A stretch of DNA of 64,000 bases from Escarpia spicata (lineage: Eukaryota; Annelida; Polychaeta; Sabellida; Siboglinidae): NCBI GenBank assembly GCA_963995525.1, contig OZ023213.1:45459794-45523793 (forward strand). The letters are read 5' to 3'. The notes beneath the pieces were generated by a model that worked only from the letters and a program-made list of their open reading frames with translations, made no database searches and was not told where the DNA came from. How positions within the stretch are numbered: the first letter of the stretch is position 1; every line of letters begins with the position of its first letter. Position numbers and translations under genes: made by a program. Below, in pieces: positions 11,801 through 21,909 of this stretch.

Positions 11801-14589
11801 GAGGGAGGGAGGGAGGGAGGGAGGGAGGGAGGGAGGGAGGGAGAGATAACTTACCAGGCAGATGATACTGGGATGGGTCGCTGAGTCTCTCGCATTCTTC
11901 CACCAGGCTCTCCTAGATCACGAGAAAGAAGAAAACTACATTTGTAATAGTTAGTTCTTTTAGATTATTCAACATTGTGCTAATTAACATCATTTGTGAA
12001 GGTGACCGGCGTTCCTGTCTAGAGAAGGGGCGGCAACCTGAGGCTCGTGAGCCAACTGCGGCCCGCGGAGCTGTTTCCTGTGGCCCGCAGACTAAAAGCA
12101 ACAGTATACACAATTCGGCCCATTGGATGATGACACTTGGCGTACCTTCCATCGTTGAAGAACCTGCTGCATCGTCCCTCAAGAGAGTGGCTAGTAAATA
12201 AAAATGCCATACGCAATGAGCACCTCATGAAGGTTGTGATTGATATTCATAAAAAAATTTTTTTTTAGTGATGGTTCATGAAAAAAACATTTCAGTGGTC
12301 AAGATGTATGATTTTATGATAAAAATGATCAGATTTCAGTCTTTTAAAACGAAGCAGCCTGTTTCTCTTAGTTTAATATCATGTTCCTAAAAATGCTGAA
12401 GGCATAGTTATAATAGCACCGGCCATGTTGTCTCCAAACAGTTCACAATTTGAATGTTGCACCCACAAAACATTAAAATTGTAAACATAACATGAAATGT
12501 TTAAACACAGCCTATTGGCAATATTGCAGATTGAGGCAGAGGGCTATCCACAAAGCCTTTTGATGTTTGATGTGTTCACGTGATCCCCACCTTCAAGACG
12601 ACTGATTCAGTGAACTTCCTGCTAATAATTACTGCATTTGATGATTCTGGGTAATGGGGCAGGGGACAACCTAATTTTAAGGCAGATGTGAACACCTCAC
12701 TGCAAACTTATTATAACATAACATAACATATCACAACACAACACAAAACACATTGAATACATCACATCACCATGCCATGTAATTGCTGCTAATTTATTAA
12801 GGTACAGGCAAAACTTGCTTTTCTGCCACCTCAGTAATACAGCTGTGACACAATTAATGTCTCCCTAAGACAGTCCCAGATTATTTCTGTAATTGCAAAT
12901 GTAGCTAGTAATAGCAATGTCTAGTCTTTGCCGAACAAAATAAATGCATACAAGATCTTTCCCTTAGATTTACCCTACCCCAGAACATATTATATTTCAA
13001 TCTACAGAAATCCATAGAATTCTGTAGAATGGTTGGGGCCACTTCAATTATCTATACGATTCTATAGAATAGTGTGCATAATTCAACAGAAATTTATAGA
13101 AATGTTTAGTCATTTAAATTTCTATAAAATTCTATAGAATAGTCAACATAATTCTACAGAAATCTACAGAATTTTGTAGAATTGTATGACTTGATATGCT
13201 CTTTGGCACAAACAGACTGAAATGTCTTTGAATGATTAACAGGTGATTGTAAATAGATCTTTTTGGCAACATTTTCTGCAAATTGAGCCACCAATTATCT
13301 TGGACTTAATTACAGGTACATTAGTATATACTACTGTAACTAAATACACTTTTACAATTTGTAATTTCAAATCACGTCAATATGGAAACTGTAATCATCT
13401 ATTGTATGCATTTAATTTCATTCATACAGTTGATCACTATCAAGGAAAATACCGATATTACTTTTATGTACTAAAAATCTTAAAACTGCTAATTTGCCAG
13501 TGAATCATAAAGTATGCGTCAATAGTCCTCTGTTCATTATTGCAAGATACTTACCCTGAAGTCAAAGAATTCTGTGTAGGTACGATCTACTGCATGATTC
13601 AAACCATCAGACCAGCACACTTGGAGAACACACAGCTGAAACAAATTTTAAGAAGTGGGTTTGGGGATGTCTTTTTTGTTTTCCCATAGGTGTCGTATTG
13701 TCAGCTGACTCTGTTAACTGTCCCTAGTGCGGTGCAAAATAAATATTAGGATGTCATGGGCTGTGGATAGCTTGGAGCAAGGCAACGAGGGCATAGGTCT
13801 GGGACGGGGTGTTCCAACTGGGTTTGGGAGAGGGGTGTTCACTCTTCCCACCATTTGAAACAATTTAAATAGAACCATTAAAAATATGCAACATGTTGAT
13901 ACCTGAAATCTTATTTTAGCTAGTTTTTTTATATGAATTGCAGTTATGATTATAACATTAAAAAGAAGCCCGGTGGGTGGGTGTGTTGGAAACACTTTTA
14001 AAAGGTGCAATTTGAACTTGGTGGCATTTAGAATCAGTTTTTTCTTCAGTCAATTAAAACAGTTGTAAATGTAGCCATTTAGTGGACAAAAAGGAAGCAC
14101 TGTAGGGGTGGCTCTGGGATGGGGGATTCTTTCCCATCTCTTTGAAAACATTTTGTACAGAACACATGAAAAGGTGAAATGAAGACACTTGGTAATCAGA
14201 TTTTTAGCCAAGTAATATATTTTAGTTTTGAATATACATAGTTTGAAGCCTAAGAGAAAGCACTGTGCGGGTGGGTCGTCACACTTTCCACTTATTTAAT
14301 TTTGTTATGCCAAGCTTTTGATGAGGTGTAATTTTGTGACCATTAAATTAATATATTCAATTATATACCTGGTGTGTGTGTGTACGTGAGTGTATGCGTG
14401 CATGCGTACATACATGCGTGAGTGTGGTCAGAAAAGCAATATGTATATATATATATATTGTTTTTTATTTATTGTTTTTAAAAATGTTTTACTATATATA
14501 TATATATTATATATATATTATGCAAAACATTTTTTTACAAACCACTTGAAAAGGTGTACTTTACTCACACTAAGAATCTGGTTTTCAGC

Positions 14590-14620
<31 letters not shown>

Positions 14621-15047
14621 GGTAGTCTAAATGAACAAATATTTTGCTAAAATAAGGGGCACACGTACCCCATGGACCCCCTCCCTCTGTGATTCCGCCC
14701 ATGGTTGTCATCATATTTATCCCCCTGAAAAGACAACCTCCCTTTAACGATGCAATACGCTAGCAGTTAAATCTATTATTTTTACTCAAAACTGTTTGTA
14801 TGGGTATTGTCCAACTCACATGGTAGGTATTTCTAACGCCCCGGTCTCGTCTGCCGAGAACGTCAACCCGCTGCAATCGTCTCTGTTCATCGGCGTCCAA
14901 CATTGCGAGTGCTTCCCGTTGTCGCGACAAAGTGGTGAATGGTTTCTTGCCAAAAAAATGCCCGTAATATAGCAGCCGTGGAGGTGACTGTTGCCTTTTG
15001 TCTTCGAAGTCTGGTTGCCGCTTCATTGAACAATAAACATGCTCCAT
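8726..15047 (-). CDS. PX-domain protein, SH3PXD2/p47phox/NOXO1-like (N-terminal four exons; gene incomplete)
   Basis: Four minus-strand exons join in phase: 15,047-14,820 (76 codons), 13,635-13,555 (27), 11,912-11,855 (19 plus 1 nt) and 8,860 to about 8,726. The product has a basic N-terminus, then a PX fold: strand 1 near LQRVDVLGRRDRG (58-70), strand 2 VLQVCWSDG (79-87), and RTYTEF (94-99), the equivalent of the R-[R/K]-[F/Y]-x-x-F phosphoinositide motif with the first Arg and the last Phe kept. HLPG ends the loop and a KSTLIKHAVK helix follows. PX domains bind membrane phosphoinositides; the WSDG strand is typical of the Tks/NOX-organizer group. The loop between FDF and LPG is several residues shorter than usual and lacks the FP...IP signature. 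SH3 exons would lie further downstream and are not found. The start is the first ATG after an in-frame TGA, in context gcaATGG. Confidence 0.68.
8861..9169. other. Intron of the PX-domain gene
   Basis: Non-coding sequence between exon 4 and duplication copy B, including a run resembling 10,500-10,560 (ttagagtacttcattctac versus ttggagtacttcactctac), which shows that the duplicated unit extends through here. Confidence 0.5.
9170..10335. repeat. Local duplication block, copy B
   Basis: Diverged copy of 6,600-7,635 with small indels. It ends with roughly one 42-bp unit (ccctgtgtctaactgtacc) where copy A has about 26. The following exon-like sequence is also duplicated, so the original unit was [block + short repeat + exon 4]. 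Confidence 0.75.
10345..10477 (-). pseudogene. Decayed duplicate of PX-domain exon 4
   Basis: The minus-strand translation SMLIKHTVNVTQFRK, then LVVACLEAFDIFEKK, aligns along its length with exon 4 (E/D, Y/F and N/K changes). The acceptor AG used by copy A is lost here (cag has become taa at the same position), and the first complete codon after the splice point is TAG. With exon 3 ending in phase 1 this copy cannot be spliced in frame, unless a different acceptor or partner exon is used. Confidence 0.6.
10560..10940. repeat. Duplication block copy C (partial) fused to a diverged R1 repeat
   Basis: 10,560-10,790 repeats the first ~210 bp of blocks A and B (cattttaatacata ... caaatagtaaagacca) and breaks off. 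10,790-10,940 is a diverged member of dispersed family R1 (gcaagtggggctaactgca ... gattcagtgtacttcctgc). Confidence 0.65.
10941..11708. other. Non-coding intronic stretch
   Basis: No exon, RNA gene or repeat structure recognised. Lies in intron 3 of the PX-domain gene. Confidence 0.5.
11709..11843. repeat. (GGGA)n microsatellite, about 33 units
   Basis: Nearly pure GGGA repeats with a few extra G near 11,730-11,752. The run starts just after the donor of exon 3 (minus strand), so the nascent transcript would be (UCCC)n and the template strand is the G-rich one. Runs of GGG spaced by one base can form G-quadruplexes. Confidence 0.95.
11855..11912 (-). CDS. PX-domain gene, exon 3
   Basis: A 58-bp exon (19 codons plus one base) between the acceptor ctcgtgatctag and the donor CTG|GTAAGTT. 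It encodes ESLVEECERLSD and ends in HLP-G, the position of the LPG that closes the PX proline-rich loop. The short length means a reduced loop. The donor is followed within 12 nt by a (CCCT)n tract on the transcript strand. Confidence 0.62.
12025..12100. repeat. hAT-like transposon terminus fragment
   Basis: The segment ggggcggcaacctgaggctc, with the short palindrome ggctcgtgagcc and ggcccgc runs, resembles the ends of hAT-family elements (CAGGGGYGGCCAACCT type). No second terminus is seen, so this is a relic. Identification is from memory of the terminal pattern. Confidence 0.4.
12444..12690 (+). repeat. Dispersed repeat family R1, diverged copy
   Basis: Shares gcaatttgaatgt-like and gattcagtgaacttcctgc blocks with the copies at 2.2 and 5.3 kb, with many substitutions. 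Immediately downstream (12,714-12,750) is a short (AACAT)n run. Confidence 0.6.
12985..13185. repeat. Array of attctatagaat-type palindromes
   Basis: About three diverged tandem units of ~65 bp. Each contains the self-complementary core attctatagaat or close variants (tctacagaaatctacagaat), so the whole segment is rich in short inverted repeats. Located in intron 2 of the PX-domain gene, 370 bp from exon 2. Confidence 0.6.
13186..13554. other. Non-coding AT-rich stretch
   Basis: Open on the plus strand (13,243-13,503) but A/T-rich and without domain or splice support. Treated as intron. Confidence 0.45.
13555..13635 (-). CDS. PX-domain gene, exon 2
   Basis: An 81-bp exon (27 codons, phase 0 at both ends) between the acceptor tttgtttcag and the donor AGG|GTAAGTA. 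It encodes the central PX strands: VLQVCWSDG and the RTYTEFFDF segment containing the phosphoinositide-binding Arg. It is the most diagnostic exon of the gene. Confidence 0.75.
13780..14710. repeat. Degenerate, internally repetitive transposable element
   Basis: A loose unit containing a T-run, then acacatgaaaaggtg, aattt and agaatcagtttt, recurs at about 13,980-14,040, 14,143-14,215, 14,295-14,350 and 14,520-14,590. G-rich blocks (gggtgggtg, gggatggggg) lie between. The right edge has ggggcacacgtaccccatgg followed by cccctccctctgtgattccg, a pattern seen at ends of abundant invertebrate DNA transposon relics. (TA)n runs lie at 14,443-14,515 and 14,589-14,620. Confidence 0.4.
14820..15047 (-). 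CDS. PX-domain gene, exon 1
   Basis: Opens with ATG at 15,047 and reads 76 codons without a stop to a consensus donor CAT|GTGAGT (phase 0). An in-frame TGA lies about 80 bp upstream. Residues 1-50 are a basic leader of no known domain; residues 55-76 begin the PX fold. The exon end after NTYH matches the position at which, as I recall, vertebrate Tks and NCF1 first exons end (after KHY/QHY). A TATA-like sequence on the minus strand (15,181-15,188) lies 134 bp upstream and could be the core promoter; this is weak. Confidence 0.65.
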
Positions 15048-16037
15048 TGCACGTCCGCGAATTACGTTCTGTATGACATCGGCGATTTGGTGCTTGCCGA
15101 TTCGTAGAGTGTACGACTTTGTTCCGGGTCACCGGCGAACGTTGACTTCAAGTTCAAGACGTCAACAGGCTCATTCTAGTCTTATAAATCTCATTCCGGT
15201 GCCCTGGGGACGCTATGACATCGATCAAATGCAATACATGACATAGTAGTTTGAAGGACACTGATGCACTCAAACACCAGTGTGATCTAAGTTAGCGCAG
15301 ACGTAGATAAAAATGTACTTCCTATGAGTAGGATCAAATTTCTGTACCCGCAGGAGTAGGCGTAGGCGCAGTTGAAAGCCCGATTTACTTCTAACAATGT
15401 ACTGGGCAGTTAGAATTATGTTCACGTAGTTAGAAACTCTATTAATACAGCAACACAGATGAAAGTGCACACAATCACGCTGTGAATGCATACATACGGT
15501 AATTTTGATAGGTCTGCGTAATTAGCATCTTCCATCTGGGTCCCGTGGTCAAGCAAGGGCAGTAAGTCCATTAATTTATATTAGGTCTATAAGTAAATTT
15601 AGGCTTTCTTTGTTTCTTGTTCAGCGTCTTGTCTTCTCTCAGGCCAAGGAACTCGTCTTTCGTCTCTGACGACTCCTACATCCACTGAAAAAGTATCACC
15701 ATTCATGCATTTTTCTCACAGTGTGCCAGAAAGAAAACATCCAAAGATGGACTCTGCCGTAAAAAGTTTGTGCGGCATGATATCAGCTAACGGACACTAC
15801 TCTTTGTTCTTGTCAAGTGGCATTGACAGTTTGGATAACATGAATTCGTCAATAATATGAACTTCATGTTGATAAAACTGGATTTGCGAAAGGAGCGGGC
15901 AACCTTGCCTTGAGCTGTGAAAATATGAACCATATTCCTGTCTTGTGAGAAGTTAAACTGATTGATCTCACCAAACGATATGCGATTATAGCCCAGTTTT
16001 ATAATAGCAATATGGCGTCTTTGTCTGACATCGTTAC
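15048..16037. other. Upstream region of the PX-domain gene; non-coding
   Basis: No convincing coding exon. It could hold the promoter and 5'UTR of the minus-strand PX-domain gene. Beyond the TATA-like sequence at 15,181-15,188 no motif is clear. Confidence 0.4.
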
Positions 16038-16262
16038 CTGAAATTTTGGTCTATCAATTATTGCCCTTCCAAGAACACGATTATTGTTTTCTCTTAATTC
16101 GAACACACGATGAAATTCTGTCTCCATGTTAACCAGCGATCCTCCATATGAAAGAAAGGAACATTGAAATCGGATCGCGTGGCACTCCTTGGCAAATAAT
16201 TTAGAGAAGAGACAATCGTATTTTTTATGGAGTTGCCTTTCAGGTACAACCAATTGTGCATA
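16038..16262 (-). CDS. Candidate C-type-lectin-like domain exon
   Basis: A 225-bp minus-strand exon (75 codons, phase 0 at both ends) bounded by the acceptor atgttgtttag and the donor CAG|GTAACG. The translation contains KKYDCLFSK, then ECHAIRFQC and YGGSLVNMETEFHRVFEL. This matches the N-terminal half of the C-type lectin fold: CY-x-F strand, helix with A...C, and (G)G-x-LV-x-[IM]-x-[ST]-x-E. The second half of the fold (WIG..., WND...C) is not found nearby, so either the remaining exons have been lost or they lie beyond the LINE, or the resemblance is accidental. It sits 1 kb upstream of the PX gene start on the same strand; I do not think it belongs to that gene. Confidence 0.4.
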
Positions 16263-16814
16263 CTAAACAACATATGTATGTTGATTCAGTCATTACACTT
16301 CTGCAATTAAAACCGCCTGATCCAAAAGTGACCTCGCTCGTCTCAGATATCCAGTTTTCACGGTTGTGTCCAAAAGTTATGTCTGGTTAACATATCTCCC
16401 TTTTTTCTCGCCAAGGAAGACCATCCATGTTGCAACTAGACATGACTTGACGAGATCCTCTCTGACTGTAAGGGACTCCTTACGTTCACTATGAGCCATC
16501 CTTAACTTCCGATGCGTCTTTCCACAACTTATATTTTATCTTCAAAGTAACGTGCTACAAGAGCGTAGTCGAAGTGAACTAATTGTTGAAAAAACATACT
16601 TTAAAAAGCTTGTTTTACCCCAGAAAATGCCCGAACTACCCCCGAGGGGGTAGGTTAAATACCGCTGAAGTAGACATTGAACATGTTCAACTTCATCGAC
16701 GCGATAAAAGACAAGTCCAACACGGTCGTAGTGTTGTCGTGAAGTGGCACACATTTCACGACGATTCGTCGGCGACAGTTTAGTTGAGTTGCGTCGCCGT
16801 TGAGTAGTGTGCAG
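16263..16814. other. Non-coding stretch
   Basis: Several short overlapping open frames on both strands but no recognisable domain or splice structure. Confidence 0.4.
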
Positions 16815-16945
16815 TTGGCTTTTTTACGACAGGCCACTATGTTGCGTTACGGGGATTCAGCATGCAGCTCTGTTCGTGGGAAAACGTTTTGGAAACAAAA
16901 TGGGGGAGGGGGCGCCTATCAGTAACTTGACATCCGACCCCAAAG
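16815..16945 (+). repeat. Dispersed repeat family R2, copy 1
   Basis: Matches 21,168-21,285 (landmarks: aggccactatgttg, ttcgtgggaaaa, gcgcctatcagtaa, ttgacatcc). It abuts the truncated 5' end of the LINE, so the LINE either inserted next to it or carries it as a template-switch junction. Confidence 0.65.
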
Positions 16946-16984
16946 TTAACGAACTTTCTCTTCAGTCTCATTATAACCAAGTAA

Positions 16985-18372
16985 AAAAAAGGTTCGAGAA
17001 ACAAGTCAGAGAACTATAGACCAGTGAGTTTAACATCAGTGATTTGCAAATTATTAGAAAGACTAATTAAAGATCACATGGTGGATTTTCTTGTTAAACA
17101 TAACTTGATAAACCCATCTCAACATGGTTTTTTTTAAATCGAGGCCATGCTTAACAAATATGTTATGTTTTTTGGAAGACATCACTAAATGGGTAGATAA
17201 GGGATCACCAGTAGATATCGTCTACTTAGATTTTCAAAAAGCTTTCGACAAAGTACCACATCAAACATTACTGCTTAAACTAAAGGCCCATGGCATAGGA
17301 AATGGTATAATAAACTGGGTAGAAAATGGCTGATTGACAGAAGACGTGTAGTAGTTGATGGGGAGGCTTCACACTGGAAATCGGTATTGAGTGGGGTACC
17401 ACAGGGATCAGTACTGGGACCTATATTATTCTTAATATATATCAACGATTTGGACAATGATATAACAAGCAAGGTGTTGAAATTTGCGGACGATACTAGT
17501 GTTTAGAAGGATTAAAAGTGATGGAGATAGACAACATTTACAAGTTGATCAAATGGTCTAAAAAGTGGCAAATGCTGTTCAATTTTGGGAAATGTAAATG
17601 CCTCCACACAGGACATGGGAACGAAGACGTAGAATATACAATGGGGGGTACTGTACTAAGTACTACTGTAAAAGAAAAGGACTTAGGGTTAACCATTAGT
17701 GCTGATATGAAGGTTTCAGAGCAGTGCGGAATTGCAGCTTCAAAGGGAAATCAAATCCTTGGATTAATTAGGTGAAACATAACGTATAAGGAAAAAGAGC
17801 TAATAATACTGCTGTACAAAACAATAGTTAGGCCTCATTTAGAATATTGTATTCAAGCGTGGAGGCCATATCGCAGGAAGGACATAGATATGCTAGAAAG
17901 AGTGCAGAGGAGAGCAACTAAAATGATACCAAATCTGAGGGATCTTAGTTACGAAATACGCCTAAAAAAATGCGGTTTAACAACACTAGAGACCAGGAGA
18001 TTGAGAGGAGATCAGATAGAAGTGTTTAAAATATTGAAGGGTTATGAAAATATTGATAGAAATATTTTTTCTCAGTTAAGAAAGATAGAAGGACTAGAGG
18101 ACACGAACTTGCATTAGCAAAGGAGCAGAGTAGATTAGATATAAGAAAGTTTTCATTTTCACAAAAGATTGTAAATGAATGGAACAGATTATCTCCTGAT
18201 TGTGTTGGTGCTAGTAGCGTGAATATGTTTAAAAATAAAATCAACACATACCTCAGACGGGCGGGATACACATAGATAAAAGGGTCGGACTCTCGATAAG
18301 CCAAAGGGCTTCCTTGTCCACCTGCCACCTAGAGTTAATTCTCTGGGTGGCAATCTTGTTAAATCTTGTTAA
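16985..18372 (+). pseudogene. CR1/L2-like non-LTR retrotransposon, 5'-truncated reverse transcriptase
   Basis: The translation across several frames shows the RT core in order: NYRPVSLTS (from 17,012), YLDFQKAFDKVPH (17,223), SGVPQGSVLGP (about 17,389), the catalytic FADD (17,483-17,494), then KCKCLHTG, LGLTI, RPHLEY and the C-terminal LSYEIRLKK...RRLRGDQIEVFK and WNRLS...FKNKI segments. Together these mark a jockey-superfamily (CR1/L2/Rex-like) ORF2. Endonuclease and ORF1 are missing. The frame is broken at about 17,140, 17,330, 17,505, 17,775 and 18,117, so it is inactive. The 3' end is a tandem aatcttgtta duplication (18,352-18,371), as expected for a clade that ends in short repeats rather than poly(A). 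Confidence 0.88.
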
Positions 18373-18419
18373 TGTATATGTTACTCACAAGTCATTGTCT
18401 TTACTTCCACAACATATGT

Positions 18420-18740
18420 GTTGTAGTAGGAAGAAGGAGAAGGAAGAGAAGAACGTGAAGGAAGGAGACAAAGAAGAAGGAGAATAAGCTGAAGAAAGGG
18501 AAGAAGAGGAGAAGGAGACGAAGAAAGAGATGAAGGAGAAGAAAGAGACAGAAGAGAAGGAGAACGGGAAGGAGAAGAAGAATGGGAGAAGGAGAAGAAT
18601 GAGGAGTTGGAGAAGGAAGAGAAGAAGGAAAAGAATGTCAAGAAGGACGAGAAGGAGACGAAGGAAAAGAAGGAGGAGAAGGGAAGAGGATGAATAGAAC
18701 ACGGAAGAGAAACAAACAGGAAGAAGGAGGGAAGGGAGGA
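18420..18740 (+). repeat. Purine-rich (GAAGGAGA)n-like tract
   Basis: Over 300 bp of almost only A and G on the plus strand. Similar purine tracts occur at 21,283-21,430 and 23,160-23,280, each next to the same flanking sequences, so they are part of the duplicated units. Open frames through them are compositional. Confidence 0.8.
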
Positions 18741-21147
18741 GAAGAAGAGTCGGGTGAAAAGAAGAGGAATTCTAATAAGAACTTGGCCAAATAGGCCAAT
18801 GTTAAATTTGAACTCCTAAGAGTTGCTCCAAAAGGTCTCAGGAATGTGAGTGACCGGCATCAGACGTTGACCGGACATACAGGCATACCAATCACTCGAC
18901 TGTGTCGAAATAGCAGTTACCGTGTTTGGGATTGTCATTGTCACGATTTTCACGAAGGAAGTAATTCTTTATAGACGACTCTAGGTTAACTGACGTAGGT
19001 ATTGACGTCACGGATTGACAACGAAATGCTATAACTATAATGGTCACCAATGGCAAGATTAATTACGTGGTCTAACCCCAATATTAAAAAGGTAGATAAA
19101 CTACTGATCTTCCGCTTTGTCGTGTACTTCTAAAAGTTGACGTCAATGTGCGATGGTTATCAATAGAACTCGGGCCTCAACACTAGATTTTATTTGTTGA
19201 GATAACAATTCAAATATTAGCTAGTAGGCCGAATATCACGTTATAAATAAATGTCTACGCAACAATTTGATATACGCTCCGCCCGAAAAAAAAAACGAGT
19301 GCTGTGGAGCACGTACAACTAAATGTTTTGCAAAGTCATGCAACCTTGCATAACTTCAGCTTATAATAACCTAAATGGGGAAACATTCCAAAGATTTATG
19401 GGGGCACGGTAACGGGGACCCTTTCAAAAAGGTCTGAGGGCACGTCAAATTCCAAAGGTCTAGGGCGGCACGTGACCCCAGCCCCCCTGGATCCGCCGAT
19501 GAGCAGCAATACAATGTATTCAGTCACATACATAACGTGTATAACTGTAAAATGAAACTTGTCATATATAATCTGTGTATCATAAAGAATTACTGCAAAC
19601 CTCTGCAGACTTATGGCGAGAACCACCGTGTCATTTATTAAAATTGTTTTGGGAGCCTCTAAGGGTGTTCAAATGGAGGTTCTTCGGAAATCTGCAGTCG
19701 CAGGTCGTAAAATGGACCTAAAAAATCAACCACCTGATTGGCCAACACGTAGGCCCGATCGATCTATAAAACCCAGATAGTTCAAAGTGTTGCTTTGTAG
19801 ATAAAAATGGTGAGACGAAATGGCATCGGACTCATATAATATTCGAGAGGACCGAGGTTGAATCAGTTTGCTGTTTCGAAAAGTGCACAATATACTTTTA
19901 TTAAAACTACATTAATTCAGTTCACCCAGCTGTAGAAATTATCAAGCCTACATGGCGAAATACACAATATAATTGGTGGAGTTACGAATATATTAGTAGA
20001 CTTCGTGCAGTAATTGAAGCATTGCTGAAAGCTTCCCAGAGAAGCCGAGTTCCTGCTTGAATAAACTGGTATGAATACGTACCTGTCTACCCACCGGTTC
20101 ATTCTTCCTCGTAGTGTCTGTCACGAACCAGGTAGACAATATCGAAAACATACTTCCGCGTCTCGAATAACACAATGAGACAGCGTCGACAAAGGCTCTT
20201 GTTTAGTTTTATCTCCTGTCATCACACCCGGGACGTGTTCTGTCGTAGCACTACCGACATACCTACTGATGCCTTCGAGAAAGAATTATTTCTAATATTA
20301 GGTAGGGTGGCTCAATAAGAAATAATTTGTCTTATGTACCCTGCAATGAAGAGTCGCGTGTAGTATCTTATAAGAACATGTAATTATATACATAAAATAT
20401 ATATATTAGCGTATACGAACACGCATATACGCTCAGTTACACGTATACACACGTAACGCGTCACACACAGTCTACACAATCCCACGCACGCACGAACGCA
20501 CGCACACACCCACAAATGTACACAGATAACACACATCACTCGCACATGCACGGCAGATTATGATGCACGCATGCACGCACATCAGCAACCCAACACCACA
20601 CCTTCACACTATTTTGAGAAATACAAAATTAGGTGTCAAACAAGTTAACTACAAGCAATTACCATTACCATAAAAGTTGTCAGATTTGTTTTGATAAGTC
20701 AACTGTTTCTTTCCACAAAGTGCAAACCGACGCGATGAATCACAGCAGTAGGCCCTACCTGATATTTCAGACACATCCTATGGGTCTAATTAAGCATAGG
20801 TGTACTTATCTTGGCCTGAAAGAATCTTGAAAATAAGAATTTATTTGCTAGAAAATATGAGAATGAATCAGAATAGTTTTAGTTTATAACACTTGTTTAC
20901 AAGAATCGTATTAATTAATTGTCTTAAGATACCATGCCTGGGGGCTCGTGCCCCTCCTAGACCTTTGGAATGTTGCATGCCTCCAGACCATATTGAATGG
21001 TCCCCCGTGATCGTGCCCCCTAGACCATTAAATGTTCCTTCGTTTATTAAAATAAGCTGAAGATAAAGCGACGCGGCGGCGACAATTGTTCAACAACACC
21101 CCCTCCTCCGTCTTCCGATGTCATCATGACCGGACAGCGGAGTCGTG
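18741..21147 (+). repeat. Segmental duplication, copy 1
   Basis: Collinear with 23,245-25,842 over about 2.4 kb (landmarks: ataagaacttggccaa, tgccgtgtttgggattgtca, agacagcgtcgacaaaggct, gatgaatcacagcagtaggc). Copy 1 lacks about 75 bp near 19,345 and about 100 bp near 20,070 that copy 2 has. It is interrupted after 21,147, and the homology resumes at 21,630-21,825. Confidence 0.9.
19340..21055. mobile_element. Old element with long imperfect inverted termini (inside duplication copy 1)
   Basis: About 19,379-19,490 and 20,936-21,034 are inverted copies of each other: ...gggggcacggtaacgggga...ccaaaggtctag... on the left, and its diverged reverse complement on the right. The copy-2 counterpart has a longer left terminus. 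The interior holds a TATAAA (19,765-19,770) and the start of a short reading frame (MASDSYNIREDRG) that is broken by a 1-bp deletion relative to copy 2. Class unknown; no transposase visible. Confidence 0.5.
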
Positions 21148-21629
21148 CTGAAAGTCCGTCTCAGGCTTTTTGCAATAGGCCACTATGTTGTAGTGGATTC
21201 AGCAGGCTGCTCCGTTCGTGGGAAAAACGTTCTGGAAACAAAATCGGGGGGCGCCTATCAGTAATTTGACATCCAACCCTAAGGAAGAGGAGAAGAAAGA
21301 GAAGAAGGTGAAGGAAGGAGAAGAAGAAAGAGAAGAAGGAGACAAAAGAGAAGGACAATATACTGAAGAAAGGGAAGACAGAGAAGAACGTGAAGAAAGT
21401 GAAGACAGAGAAGAACGTGAAGTCTTAGGAATGTGAGTGGCCGGCATCAGACGTTGTCGAAATACCAGTTGCCGTGTTTGGGATTATAACTGTCACGATT
21501 TCCACGAAGGAAGTAATTCTTCCTCCTGATCCTGTAACGCTGTAGTCTTGATGAGATCATTCGCTGTACTAAGTACTGGAAACGCTGCTTCCCAAACTAC
21601 GGCTGTGCTAGGTTTATCTTGAGGCGGCT
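21148..21629. mobile_element. Insertion in duplication copy 1, containing R2 copy 2
   Basis: About 480 bp present in copy 1 but absent from copy 2 (junction gtcgtgct/tcactgg at 25,842). It holds R2 repeat sequence (21,168-21,285), a purine tract and a partial third copy (21,430-21,520) of the duplicated sequence found at 18,845-18,965. I infer a composite, recombination-derived insert rather than a clean transposon. Confidence 0.5.
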
Positions 21630-21909
21630 TCACTGGCCTCGTCACATCACTGTAGTGGAGTTAATGTGGCTTTTGTAAAGATCCTAGGTGCCAGTCAAAC
21701 CACTTTGGCAGTGATGCCGCTCTTTGTCCACGACTGCTTATTCATTAGTCTACGCCTACTTATTTCGAAGCTGACATGCATATCTGCATGCAATTCCCCT
21801 ATCCACCACCCGGAGACGCGCCCAGTAGGAGTTAGAGGTATCAAAAAACTTAGTTCTACACAGTTTATTTTTATGCAAACGATCATCGAGGCATATTATC
21901 CTCATGAAG

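Noticed and set aside
16985..18372. LINE as an active retrotransposon
   Set aside because: 5'-truncated, several frameshifts and stops, although the catalytic FADD is still readable.
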